A DNA stretch of 64,000 nucleotides. Origin: Camarhynchus parvulus. Its lineage: Eukaryota; Chordata; Aves; Passeriformes; Thraupidae. Below, one piece after another: positions 40,163-52,674 of this stretch. The DNA lies in assembly GCF_901933205.1 (NCBI RefSeq), contig NC_044573.1, positions 63,789,993-63,853,992 of the forward strand, in the 5' to 3' direction. A program made the position numbers and the translations under genes. The notes under the pieces are model-generated. The model ran no database searches. It saw only the letters and a program-made list of their open reading frames with translations, and had not been told where the DNA came from. Within the stretch, counting starts at the first letter, position 1. The number at the start of each line of letters is the position of its first letter.

Positions 40163-40345
40163 TCAGATATTGGAACAGGCTGCCCAGGGAAGTGGTTGAG
40201 TCACCATCCCTAGAGGTTTTCAAAAGATAACATGTAGATATGGTGCTTGAGGTTTTAGTGTGGGACTTGGTAGTGCTGGGTTAATAGTTGAGCTTAATGA
40301 TCTTGAAGGTCTTCTCCAACCTAAATGATTCTGTTCTATGATTAT
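40163..40345 (+). repeat. CR1 LINE 3' fragment, sense
   Basis: The text 'ggaacaggctgcccaggga', 'gtggttgagtcaccatccct', 'gatcttgaaggtcttctcca' and a final 'gattctgttctatgattat' is a typical CR1 3' end. It is moderately diverged, without a reverse transcriptase frame, and lies in CEP85L intron 2. Confidence 0.92.
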
Positions 40346-43300
40346 GGGTTTGGGCTGGGACTCCTGAAGTAAGAATGCAGAGGTAAACTAGGAGGATGAC
40401 TACTGTGCAAAGGTCAGTTGAGGGAGATCAGTAGAGGAAATGAAGCTGAAATGTGAGATTGGGAGAAAAGATGAAGGTGTGTTCTCTCTTCCCTACTTGT
40501 GTGGCCTGGCATAAAACTGAAGGGTGCTGGTCCTGTTTAGAGCTATTCCTGGTGGGCTGTGAACCAAGAGATTCACTGCTCTGTGGTAAGGATAACAGGT
40601 ACCAGCTGACTCTAAATATTTTAATATTTAATAAATTTTAAATTATTTCAATACAAAGTCTTAGTAGAGAGAGGGGTTAAACTGTTGTTAGTGGATAATT
40701 ATCTCAAAAACATAGCCAGACACTCCAGTCTCCTTGAAAGTGGGATTTAACCTTCTAAAGTTACATGACATAGAATTGAGGGCTCTGTTTCTACCTGTAG
40801 TTATGAAGAAAATGTGGGTCAGCCACAGAGTTTTAACTCTCTGGAATGACCGTGCTCTCTGGGAGCCCTCAGGTTTTGCTCTGTCCCTTGTGTTAGAGGA
40901 TGTCTCTTAACTCTCCTCATGTGAGTTTGTCTTCACTTGCACATCCTTTGCTCTTCATGTCTTAGGTGAAGTAGTTTTGCTGCCGAAAGGTATCAGCCTA
41001 GCTAATCTGGGAATGTTGTTGGAGGAGATGGTATCAGAGCCAAGTTTGAGAGTTGGGATGATAGAAATAAGTTGCCTGTGGAGACTGAGAATGCACAGCT
41101 TGCATCTGTCTTGATATAAGAAAGGGTAAGTATGTACCTGGTACTGGGTGTTCTCTTGCAGAGAACAAAAATACTTAGAATTATCCCCCTCTGGAGGGCA
41201 GGGATGGATTTCTGTTCGGATGGGCTAAGGTACTCTAGTTTTTTTGAGTCATCCCCAGCTGGAAATGAAAAAAATAATGCCAGCAAGAGGGGGTATCTGA
41301 TGGCTGTTGAAGTAGATGGTATTTGTGGCATGGGCATCTTGCAGATACATAAAGGAAGGAGAAGAGATATATTGTGGCATCCACAGTATTTTTTCCCCTT
41401 TAGCCGTTACTTTTAAAGAAGGTCCTAGGGGGACATATGATTTCTTTACGTCTTCACTGTTAAGTGCTGCTTGTTGGAAAATGGAATTAGAAGCTGTAGA
41501 TGGCCTTCATAAAAGGGCAAATGCAAGTTAAGATCTAGACTTCTAAAAAATGAGACAGCTAACTACAAAAGAAACTCCCTGTGGCAGTATAGGTTTTCAC
41601 TCATGCTTCTGTTTCAGCGAAATCAAGTTGCCTGTTTACGTGACTGCTGTTCTGGAATATTGCTTTATCCTCTTATCTGGGGGGGTGAAAATAGAACCCA
41701 TTAATCTAAAAATTGTTCTACTTAGTTATATAACTGTTTCTTAAAAATAGCTCTTAGATGGCTGGTGAAGATAGATGTGGGGGGATTCAAATTTCGCTTG
41801 GTTTATGCTCTTTTGCATAGAGCATCCACATCACATGCATAATATTTTTTATTGTTTTGTGGGGGCCAGCTGCCTGTAACTCACATGTGCTCACACAGTG
41901 GCCTGTGAACATCCTGTAGCACAGCTCTCTCTCAGGTGCTATACATGTATGGCAGCAAAATAGCACCAAAGCTGAAGCTTAGTGTAGAGAGGCACATCAA
42001 GAGAACACATTGAGGATGGGATGTTTCTTTGTGTGTGTGTCACTTACTGCTGGGAAAGTTTAGCTTTTTGAAAATGGTTGCTCAGAGCATCCTTTATTAT
42101 GTTGTTTTTCTAGAAATTGCTATTATATTTGACAGTGGCTTTGTGATATCCTTGGTTGAAGAGGCAAAGTGCATAAATCAAAAGTTTTATTATAGTCTGG
42201 TAAAACAAGTTCATTCTTTTAAGACAGAATTCTATCTTAATGTGCTCAGTTTTCTCACCTAAAGAGATTTTTATATAAGTTTGGTTAGCCTTTCTCTTTA
42301 CAGATTAATTTAGCAGATGGCCATTGCAAGCTTGGACCAATAGCAGTCATAAATAACTTGTTTTCAGTGACTGATATGGAGTGAAAATTTGCTCTTGGGC
42401 TTACCTGCTGTTTGCTTTAGACTATTTGCTCAGATCAAATCTGTGAAATATTTTCTGCTTCAGTTAAATATCCCATGGTATTGTATTTGTCACTTTTCTT
42501 TTAATGAATCTAACATTCATTTTAATTCTCTAACATTGGCATCTGGAATAATGGAGTAGGGTAGGGAAAACAAGAATAGAATCTTGCAGTAGTTGACTTT
42601 GCTGTAATTTATTTTTCTCTGCTGAATAATCTTTTCCTGTAAAACAAATTTTGCCTGCTGCTTTTTGAAATGTGTGCTTGTTCGTCAGAGCTGCCCTTGT
42701 TGCACAGGCCTCACTTCATTTTGGAGTGGCAGCATCTCACCTCTATACACTGCTACTTTCCTTTACAGTCCCCTGTTATATCATCTTCTGAATCTGGGTT
42801 TCATTTAAGTGAGCTAAGTTGACCCAGATCTGGCTCAAGAGTAGAAGTTACTAAATTTTTTCGAAGAGTTGTGGATTCCCCAGCTGAGTATTATTAGCCT
42901 AGATATTGCTGGGTAAATTGGCAGTTCACAGAAATATTAATAGGCAGTACTCTTTTTTTTTTGTGTGTCTTGAAATACCAGTTATGCTAGATCCCTTGGG
43001 CAGGACAGATCTACTTGGTGTGTATCTGGTATGTTGGGGGTTTAGGGGTTTTCTTTTTTTTCTCTGCATATATATACCTAGTGAGTGTTAAGACCTCAGG
43101 TTTACTGTACCACTCACATGCACTTGCCTTTTTCTGTTTGTTTGTGGAGTTTGTATTTGTTTTCCCCTATCAAAAACTGTTGCACTGCCTTGGTACAGTC
43201 TCCCTGAAGTCAACCTTTGCAAAACACAAACTGTTGTTAGAAGTTTTTGTTAAGCTTCGTTTGTTGAAACACATGTAAAATTTTATTATTTGGGTGTTAT

Positions 43301-46300
43301 AATTAGTACTGCCAAACAGCTAGTTTAAAGAAGTTTATTTCAAAGCAGAATGTGGATCATTTTACCCAGTATTTTCTTGCAAAAAAAAAAATCAAAACCC
43401 AAACCAGCTATAAAAGTCAGGGAAATGTATATTAACTTTTAATGAGGAATGTTTTGGATGACAGGTCATTCTACCAAATGTATTTTAATATCAGTTAGTA
43501 CTGAGAACTTTGACCTCAAATCTGACTGCAGTGGCACATAGAGTAAACTAACACTTTCTACAGACTTTGTCTCCTGTGTAGTGTTTTTTTAACTGATCAT
43601 GTAGGATCAGAAAAGCAAATGTTATATCTCTGTGTGCTTCATTTTGGTACTGATTTTGTTTTGATCATCCCCCCGCAATTCTTTGGGAAGATGCTCAGAT
43701 TGCCTCTTGCCATCTCAATTAAGTGATGGAATTAAGAACTTCGGCTCTTGAAATGGAATGTGGAATGCAGAGATTGATTTGTAGTGCTAAGGTGAGATCA
43801 TATGAAGGTGTGGCCCGCTGTGTTACTTAGTTGTGTGTTCTTGCCGCTAGAATCTTTAGAACTTTGCTAATGAGGTTTTTACCAGGTCTGCTATCTCATA
43901 AGGCATGGTGGAAACCTGATGTTAAGGTGCAGGATGACCTCTCAAGCATGGGACAACACTCTTTAAATAAATCAAAGCTGGTGAGTGTTGGCTGTGCCCT
44001 AATGAGACTTGATAAAAGAGCGGATTTGTGAAAGAGTATTTCAGTACCAGAAATACTGCAGCTTAATACAAAGTAGTAGCTCCTGCAAGGCACATTCCTT
44101 GTCAATACTATGTGCTAGGGAAAATAGTGTTTTCAGGTAAATCTAAGTGAAGCAAGGCAACCTTTTACATGGTGAGATGAAAACAGGGTGTGTGAATAAT
44201 GTGAAAATAGGGAAATACAAGTTATTTTCTTTGCGTAAGTGTTTTTCAGTTGCTAAGTGAGGAGGTATAATTTTCTCTTGTTCAGTGACAATTTCTTTGT
44301 TAAACTTTAATACATGTTAGAACATACTTTTTTCTCACTCGCCCTGTTTTTGTATTGTTTGCAAATTGAGAATGCTGTCCTCATTGCTTACTTTGAGAAT
44401 GATTGTTGCTACCCTGTCACCTCTCTGTCAAACAAGGGAGAAGGTGTGTTTGCCTCAAGGGTGTGGAAGAGAATGAGAAGTCACAACTGGGGGAAAAGCA
44501 AATTCATTAGCTGTAGAGGAGGAGGCTAAGGAAGATGGACACCAAGTGGCCAGGTCTTAATAAATTAGATGGGATATGTTAAGCAAGTTTCTGTTCAAGT
44601 ATGTTCATATGTACATAGCATTCCCTTTGTTTGTAAGGACGTCTAAGAAGCTGTTTGCCATTTGCTGGAACCTCAGTGTTACCTCTGCAGTTCTTTCCTT
44701 GCATAAGAGTGGATGCCATCCTGATATTTGTGAGTGCAGTTTTTACTCTTTCCAGCATGGCTTTCTGCTCTACTTACTAAAAATCCTTTAAAATTGCCTT
44801 GTAGTATTTTTTGATACCTGTGCATTGTAGGAGGCCTGTGAGGCTGTCCTGCCATTTGTTCCTTCTTCCATCTCTCCATAATAACATTGCTGAGGGGTAG
44901 TAGCTTTACCAGTATTTCATCTGAAACAAAGTCCTAAAAGCAACAAAATTGCTTCAGTTTTTGAAAATCTCATCTTAACTTCAACCTTCTAAGTTCACAT
45001 TCAAGTTCACATTCATATTATTCAGCATTGTACTGTTCAAATTATTTGTGAATTAAATAGCTTTTAAATTCCTTCACCTTTTAAAACTAGCGAGTTTTTA
45101 GGTACAACTTGCATTCCTTTGGTATGCAACACAGTAGGTTACAGAAAATCCCATACAGTTAATGTGAAACAAAGTAGAACTGACTTGGAGTTTGCAACCC
45201 ACATCTTATGTAAAAGAATTCTGATTGATACTGGCAGTACAGTGATGGTGATGGTGGAAGGCAGCGAACTTCCTTCTTTTTTCCAATTGATATTAATTTG
45301 ACTTGCTTCTAAACACCACATGGCTGTTTCTGCTTTGAAGGCATAGATGTTTTACTGGCAGTAGGTATTTTAGCATTTAATACTATTTAAAATTAACTTC
45401 AGTTAGTATTATGTTTTTTCTCTAGTAAGTTTTTTGTTAGTTACTCTTCTATATTCGTTCCTTGCTGTTCAAACACAGAACTCTATAAACAAATAATGTT
45501 TAGGAATTTCTTCTCATGCAAAACTTGTTAAGTGTCTGAACAGTTCCCTGCTTTTCTGCCACGGCTTTCTGTGATGCATGTTCTTATTCATTCTTTGGAA
45601 GGGAGTTATTTGCAGAGATTCCTTCCTTCATCCGCCTCATATTTTGAAATAGTAAACATGAAGTAATATGAAAAAGGCCTGTAAAAAGAATGATGAAGAA
45701 TTCAAGACAGTACCAAAAAAAAACCCAAAAAACCCCCCAACAAACCAACCAAGCCCAAACCGTTCCTGTGAGTGCTGCTGCACCCTGGAAAGGCATGCTT
45801 TTGCTTCCAGAGGGTGATGAGTCAGTCTGCTTAGGACTTCTTACAAGAACTGGCCTCCTGCCTGGCCACTTTGAAATGTCTCATTTTGCTCATCTGATTA
45901 TCTCTGTTGCATTAAGGCCTGTCTGGTTTGTGAGTAGGTAGGCAGGGAGGAGCACACATGTAGCATCAATACTACTGTAGTGGCACATCATCCCAATGTC
46001 TTTGTCTTTCAACCAACTCTCAGGAGAGTTATACACTTCTGTTGTTGAAAACAGCTCTTTTGGAGATTTGTGGGAAGCATCCACATGCTTGCATGGTAGA
46101 TGGAAGACCCATAGCTCCTTCAGTCCTATGCTGGATGCTGGAATTGTTTGTGGCCTGTTGCTGGGGTCCGTGCAGTTAAGAGCTACTGAACAGTTCAGAG
46201 GAACTGAGGTCCTATAATGAATGTCAGAGCTTTTGTTCGCTAAACCACAGCCAGATTCAAGACCTTCAGTTTGTATAATGCAGGCTTGACTTCCCCTGTT

Positions 46301-48539
46301 TATCTTCTGCTCAGTTAGTAAGAATAGTTCCATTCATTTTCCTGGATTGAGGTAAACTATGTAAGTGTTTTGGGGAGGTGAGTGGGAAGGAAGGACAGGA
46401 AGAGAAGGTCAGCTGCTTTTAATACTGGTGTTTTTCTCCATGATCAGGGCGTTCTAATTATACCCGGGATAAAATATCAGATTTCAAAGTCCTTCACACA
46501 AGGAAGGTTCACTGCTTTTCAGCAGCATTAGATACACATGCATCCCAGAAACACATGTATCAGATACACTTTGATTTTAATTAATAGTTGGTAACTGTAT
46601 TAGCTGATTACTCTACTATTGTATGATAATATCTTATCTGAAATAGTGAAGAATTTGTCAGAGGTGTATCTTACATGGGAGTTCTCATAGCACTGGTATC
46701 ACTTTGCAGCTTAAGATGTTGAGGGTTACAGTGAACCTTTACTGACTTGTGTTTTGACTGACTTTTGGGCGATAGATAAGGATTTTAAGTAGCTGCATGA
46801 GGGTGGTGTGTCTGGCCTGAGAAATTACTTCAGAGGTTTTTCTTCCAGTAATTTAAAAAGCATAGCACGGGAAAATACAAATGAGTAGAAGGTGTTCATT
46901 AACTTTATATTGAGGAGTCTCTTTCTTCTACCCCTCTTTCAGAAGAAAGTGCCTGCTGTGCTCTCTCTTTGTGATTAGTTTTTTATTAAGACCAAAATTA
47001 GTTCTGTTACATAATTTTCTATGCCAGATAAGCAGTAATTAAATATTTCAGAAGTGTAACACAAGATGGTAAGAAAGCCATATGAAATGTTCTTAATTTT
47101 TTATTCCATCTGCTGTTATTGTATGGTAGAAATCTTGTGATGTGTTTTTAAAACAGCGTGCTTTCAATTCTCTTATTTATGTGGCTTTGGAAGTACTGGA
47201 TCAGGTATTAAAATGTCATGCTTGCTAGAAAAGTACTCCAGGGAGTTTTGTGGTGGGCACCTGAAAAAGTTATTATGATAATTGAAAAGAAGTTGTCATA
47301 CAGTCTTTTTTCTGCTGAAAGGAAAACCAGTAGCATCTAGCTACTTTTTATCCCCATGTCTCTTTCAGCTTTCATTAAAGAGAGCAGTTTTAAGCTTTGA
47401 AAGACTCTGGAGACACACAGGCCATGTTTGAGAGTGTTTGTAATCTTCAAATAAATGCCAGATCAGTGAAGTAAACCCCAAGTAATCCCAAGGAGAGAGC
47501 GCTTTCAGGTCTGAACTGGCATTTGCGTACCCCCACCTGTATGGAAGGGAAAACCTGCTGCTTGGATAAAGTTGGCTTTGTCAGGATTTGGCCAGATGGA
47601 GCTTATTCCTTATTCCTGTATGTCTACAGAAGACATAATGTCTCTTAAGTTTCATGATGCTTTTTGTATTCTCTCCTAATTTCAATGAAATCTATGAATT
47701 TCCTGCTTTTTGTGTTGCGAGGTGTTTCCAAAGGCAGACTGGTTCTCTTTCCAGCTGAGCCTGCAGGCAAGGCAGACTTGAGCAATATGCTCTAAGAAAA
47801 AGTGTGAATTTTCTCATATGTTTCAGTGAGTGTTAATGGGAAAACTAATTAGGACAACTTGAAGCCAAAATTACTGTGTTTCTCTTTGAGACAAATTATT
47901 GGAGACATCCATTAGCTGTACTTGGATATAAGTGGTATTCCAAGTTCAAATCTGTTTGAAGAGTTTAGAATTGGAAGTGAAGAAGTTTAAATCTTAACTC
48001 AAAATTAAATATTTTAAAATTAAATTTAGAAAAAGGAAAAATAAAAATCTACCACATATTAATAAGTCTATAATCTAATAAATTAAGAAGATGTATTTTT
48101 AATTATTATTGGTTTTAATTTCAGTTTTAAAACCATGGATGTCTAACATGAAGTGAGTATTTTAGATGGAAAATGCTATATTAAATACTATTATAGATTT
48201 TTTTACTATTTTAAGTTTTACAAATACATGTAGACAGGATTTCTTTTACCTTTCTCTTGCAGATGTAACATTTCTACTCCTAGAAATCTGCATAGCCTAA
48301 AACATAGGTCAGTTCTTTTTGAATCCTAATACACTCTTATTTTCTTTGGATATAAAAAGGCCTAGGACTGCTGCCTTTGCTGGACTGACTTTGTGCTGTG
48401 TCAGATTCAGCTTCTGCGTAAGGTTCAGTACAAAGGTTAGTTTTCTTGAATGTTACAAAGCCAGCAGCCTCAAGCTAAAGAGTTACCTGTACAAGAGGAG
48501 AGGCATTTCTTTCTAATGTGCATTTCCACCCCTGCTTTC

Positions 48540-48950
48540 CCTGAGCGTCTTTTCCTGAAGAAAAATATAGTAAGAAAAGTAAGGAGAAAGAAGAGCGAAG
48601 AAATGCTGCAAATGAAAACAGTTGGTCCCCACCAGCTGTCTGTTGCCCAAGCAGCAGCCCCCAAACCAGCCTTCCCCCAGTTTTATTGCTGAGCATGGTG
48701 CCATAGGATACAGAATATCCACTTGGTCAGTTGGGGTCAGCTCTTCCAGCTGCGTCTCCTCCCAGCTCCCTGTGTACCACCAGCCTCTTCACTGGTAGGG
48801 CGAGAAGCAGGAAAGGCCTTGACTATGTGTAAGGACTGCTTAGCAGGCACTAAAATATCCCTAAATCACCAACACAGTCTCCAGATCAAATCCAAAACAT
48901 AGCCCCATACCAGGTGGAAGAAATTAACTCTTTCCCAGCCAAACACAGCA
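48540..48950 (-). mobile_element. Avian ERV LTR fragment, minus orientation
   Basis: Read on the minus strand the element starts near 48950 as TGCTGTGTTTGGCTGGGAAA and continues with 'gagttaatttcttccacc' and 'tggtatggggctatgttttg'. Further in it carries the shared 'attgctgagcatggtgccat' block (plus-strand reading, about 48685). This is the best-preserved copy of the LTR family in the window and it lies only 550 bases before CEP85L exon 3. It contains no viral coding sequence. The left edge near 48540 is a guess. Confidence 0.75.
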
Positions 48951-49504
48951 AAGGAAGCATACTTGGAGATGGGTGAGATCCAGAATGGATGAATAACTCT
49001 GTCCCAGTGACCGTTATTAAACCGGCTTGTCTACAGCATTGCCATTTTACCAAGTGCATTTATTGAATCATTCTGCCTTCAAAAAATGAGAAGAAGGTGA
49101 TGGAAGAAGAACCAGTCTTGGGGCTCCTGAACGCCTCTACTGTTTGTGGTATAGAAACTCCCTAGTATATGTGGGGTGGGGGAGAAATCCATCCTGCCAC
49201 CTTAAAGCTGGCAATGGTTTCTTTGGCTCACAGGCTGAGAATTCTATCTGAAGCTTCTGTTGCCAATGCTTAGTGCGCTTTTCTTTTTGTTATCATGACA
49301 CCTGAGCAAAATAAACTCGAAAATCTCACACTTTAATTAGTTTCTATTCTCATGGTTTAGAATGATTAGAAGGCCCTATTTTGTCAAGAAACCTCTTTCC
49401 TTCTACTTTTGCATTTAACCTTGAATTTGATATTTTGTCCTATCTGAACTAATGTTAATGAGCTCTGTGTTGCACTTATTTACGTGATAAATTTCTCTTC
49501 ACAG

Positions 49505-50271
49505 ATCACTCAACTTCAAGTGGTACATCATCATTTAAGCCCAGCCGATCACTGGTTTCTATTCCCACTGCCCATGTGATGCTGTCTGGTGCCAGCTCTT
49601 CACTTTCCAAACACAGGGAAGCTTTCAAGTCTGATGGCTCAAAATGGAGTACAAGCTTTGTACGGTCAGGAGGAGGCAGAAATCAGGGAGCCCTGGACAA
49701 CTCTCTTGACATGAAGGATGCAAGACCTGTAAGAAAATGGTCCTCCTTGTCTAAACTCAGCTCACCAAATAATTTCAGCCAAGATGGAAGTAGTCATTCG
49801 GTGGAATACAGAGCTGGCACGGACAAAGCTGTGCCACCTCAATTGAGGACAAATGGGCCAAGTTGTTTGCATGACAGCATGGAGTTGCTCAAGATTGAGG
49901 ACAAAGAAATGGGGAAAAAGCGATCTTCTCTACTGGACTGCAAATACAAATTTGAAACGTGCAGCAAAGACGACTTTGTTTCGGATTCCCCAAGTAGGAG
50001 ACACGCCTTAGACTTGACCTACAGTGCCTTACCTGAAAGCAAACCGGGGGCAGGCGGCTGCGAGGCTTTCGGGCAGAGATACGCGACCCTGGGACAGCAG
50101 GCTGTGAGCGGCGCTCCCATACAGCCGGCAGTGAGGACTCAGATGTGGCTCAAGGAGCAGCTGCGGGCAAATCCCCTGGACTGCAGGCCTGCCGAGGAGC
50201 CCTACGGTGTGCCTGCATGGCACATGCAGCAGCTTGAAGACTTTAGAGCAGCAGGTGACCAGCCCATGCAG
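49505..50271 (+). CDS. CEP85L: CEP85L coding exon 3 (large exon)
   Basis: A 767-base exon encodes residues 71-326, from G|AT (Asp71) after acceptor CTCTTCACAG to ...QPMQ with donor CAG|GTAAGG. The frame is fully open. Recognisable CEP85L blocks are [85 protein letters not shown] and [20 protein letters not shown]. They occur in the order I recall for human. The region is Ser-rich and mostly disordered. The coiled coil that makes up the rest of the roughly 800-residue family is encoded beyond the window. The end of the exon is notably more GC- and CpG-rich than its start. The exon ends in phase 0. An antisense frame at 50029-50304 is a shadow. Confidence 0.97.
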
Positions 50272-51254
50272 GTAAGGCCAGAGCTTGGTGTTTGCTGCCA
50301 TCATGTGGCATCATGGGTTATACCTGAGGAATAACAGGCGGTTTTTAATGAAACAGGAAAGGGAACAGGCCCTCCTAACCAGCTGATGGTATTTTAAGCT
50401 TTGGTTGGGGCTGTTGCTGCTTGTTTCTCAATATTAGTTGTTTGATGGGTTTTCTTTTATTTCTGCTGCCTGCTTACTCTGATTCATTGTGCCTGTCCAC
50501 ACGGGACTAACATCTTCATGTGAAGCTGGGCACAGGAAGAGGTTCACCAAGTAGCCTTTTTAGTAGTTTTAGAATAACTGTATAGTGGGGGAAATGTGAA
50601 GGTATTTTTATCTGAAAGGGATTACAGAGGCTGCATTTATGCATTCAGCAAAATAAGAATGACTTTTGTGTTGTGCAAGGGTGAATGAAATATTCAAGCT
50701 CTTTATGCCTAGCACATAAAAACAGAATTCAGTTTGATATTACTGCTTATTTCTTAACTAATAAAAATCAACTAACAGTAGCCAACAAATCTATTTTTTT
50801 AAATAAGCATGTGTGGTTGATGCATCATACTTGAAATATTTTTATATCAAGATTATCAAGCACATAGTTTTAAGATATAGGCAACTCTTTCTAACATTGC
50901 AATTCACAGTCTTTGTTTCCAGCTCTTCCCCTAATGGGGAAGTTTGTGAAGGAAGGCAGTATTTAAAATCTACATGTTCATGTTTACCTGTGTAGTAAGT
51001 TTGGCTTGACATGACAAAAAAAAATCCCAGTTTACAATGAATTTCTCTGAAAGGCATTTTAGGGTTAGACTAGGATATTAGCTCAGCGGAGGTAATCTAG
51101 CAGTATGTTCAGATTTCCTGTTTTCTTCAGCCTGAAGTACACAACATAATTTAGAAAGAGTTGTGCTCAAGTGTTGTTGCTCCTTTTGTTGTATATTGAT
51201 GGAAAGAATAACAAGTTTAGAGATTGTTAACGTCCAGTTTTGCTCTTAGTGGTG

Positions 51255-51335
51255 GTCTGATTTTGGTTTTTGGTGGTGTTTTGAGTTTTTGTTATTTTTT
51301 ATGTCGTTTTTTGTTGTTTTTTTTTTTTTCTTTTT
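51255..51335 (+). repeat. T-rich low-complexity tract
   Basis: An 80-base T/G run with almost no A or C ends in a run of about 14 T. It may be a decayed simple repeat. No function is visible. Confidence 0.85.
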
Positions 51336-51789
51336 AACTGAAGAAAATTGAAGCCAATTAATATGGCCAAACTAATAGTAATCTCTAAGGGTTTGTCTAA
51401 AAACCTGACACTGTTACAGCTAGCCACCTTTTATTGCTGCAGAAACCCTCACCTTTCTCTAAGCACTTCCAAGATTCTGATGCTGATAAATTCTCCAGGT
51501 AGGGAGCAGAGGCTGATGGGGTCCTCTCAGAACTGAAGTGACAGAGATGGGCTCAGTGCTGAGGCTGGGTCCAGGGCACTGCCAGCTGGACTTGGGCAGC
51601 TGGCACCTGCTGGTGGCATTAAGGAGCACACAAAGGGTTTGGGAAGCAACAGCAGGGTACCATGAGGGAGCTTGGTCTATCCATTCTTTCAAGTCTTCCC
51701 AAACACCTGAAATGTGTAGCTGGCTGCGGCCACCAGTGGTGCTGACTGTGAGATTTGTGATCAGGTTACTGTGCCTGGATTTAAATATA

Positions 51790-52226
51790 CTGAATGACAT
51801 AATGTTAAGGTTGGAAGGGATCTTAAAGATCATTTAATTCCACCCCCCTCTGCCATGGGTAGGGACACCTCTCACTAGACCAGGTGGCTCAAAGCCTTGT
51901 CCAACCTAGTCTTGGATACTGCCAGGTTTGGGACATGCACAACTTCCTGAGCAACCTGTTTCTGTGTGTTACCACCCTCACAGCAAAGAATTTCTTCCTA
52001 ATATTCAGCCTTAAATTTCCCCTTTTTCAGTTTGTACCCATTAATCCATATCCTATCACTGCAGTTCCAGTGAAGGGACTCCAGCAGGTCCCCTTCAGAT
52101 ACTGCGTGGTTGCTATGAGATTGCCACTCAACCTTGTCTTCTCCAGGCTGAACAGCTCCACCTTCCTCAGCCTGTTTTCATAGGGGAGATGCTCCAGTCC
52201 TCTTGCCAATTCTGTGGCCTCTGATC
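51790..52226 (-). repeat. CR1 LINE 3' region, antisense, about 435 bp
   Basis: On the plus strand this reads as the reverse of CR1: 'aaggttggaagggatctta', 'tgccatgggtagggacacct', 'accaggtggctcaaagcct', 'aagaatttcttcctaatat', 'tctccaggctgaacagctc' and 'ggggagatgctccagtcct'. It is fairly well preserved. Open frames through it (51459-51833 minus, 51884-52183 plus) are repeat-derived and not genes. The preceding 51480-51780 is GC-richer and may be another repeat that I cannot name. Confidence 0.95.
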
Positions 52227-52457
52227 ATGTTTAAGTACATATGAAGGCAAGGTTAAATCTTTGAAACAGATGAAGCCCTGTATGTGTTATTACAGTTACT
52301 CAAAAGCTTTCATCCATGCAGGCATTGCTACTGAGCTGTGTTTGGAGGACAGAGCCAGCAGGGGGAACACAAGCATTATTTATCTTTTGTTTAGATTCAA
52401 AAGCAGGGCTGCACCTTTCCAGGTTTTTGAGATTTGACATTTTGCCTAAAACTGGAT

Positions 52458-52674
52458 TGTTTTGTTTTGTGGAGTGTTTTTTGTTTGTTTGTTTCTGGGG
52501 TGGCTTTTTTTTTGTTGTTTTGGTTTTTTGTTTTGTTTTGTTTTTTTGGTTGTTGTTTGGTTTTTTGGTTTGTTTTTGGTTTTTTTTGTTTTGGAGTTTT
52601 GGGTTTTGTTTGTTTGTTTGTTTGTTTTTTGGGGTTTTGGGGGTTTTGTTGGGTTTTTTGGTTTTGGTTTTTTT
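52458..52674 (+). repeat. G/T-only low-complexity tract with TTTTGGGG motifs
   Basis: About 215 bases are composed almost exclusively of T and G on the plus strand, built from shifting units of TTTG, TTTTG and TTTTGG. The 3' end (52631-52653) has G-runs of 4, 5 and 3 separated by T-rich spacers, like ciliate-type telomere repeats. The minus strand is A/C-only. Long frames across it on both strands (for example 52316-52771 and 52300-52743) are artefacts of this composition. Confidence 0.95.

Larger units (their letters stand above)
25397..49504 (+). other. CEP85L: CEP85L intron 2
   Basis: This is a 24.1-kb intron from donor GTGAGT (25397) to acceptor TTTCTCTTCACAG (ends 49504). It is AT-rich and contains no exon I can support. 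Recognisable contents are a 21-bp tandem duplication (27909-27950), two LTR fragments (about 30030-30452 and 48540-48950) and CR1 pieces (about 33250-33490, 34512-34574, 40163-40345). A GC-richer patch with CAG/CTG-type runs lies at about 39830-40090. A minus-strand frame at 45890-46333 is open for 147 codons. I treat it as chance because it has no start context, splice sites or recognised domain. Confidence 0.85.

Noticed and set aside
45890..46333. 147-codon minus-strand open frame, longest in the introns
   Set aside because: A frame of this length is roughly expected once by chance in 64 kb of this composition. No signal peptide, domain, splice sites or recognisable motif was seen.
50029..50304. 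Antisense frame of 91 codons over CEP85L exon 3
   Set aside because: It is a shadow of a real coding exon on the other strand.
51459..52183. Frames of 99-124 codons near 51.5-52.2 kb
   Set aside because: They run through an antisense CR1 and adjoining repeat-like DNA and are not a cellular gene.
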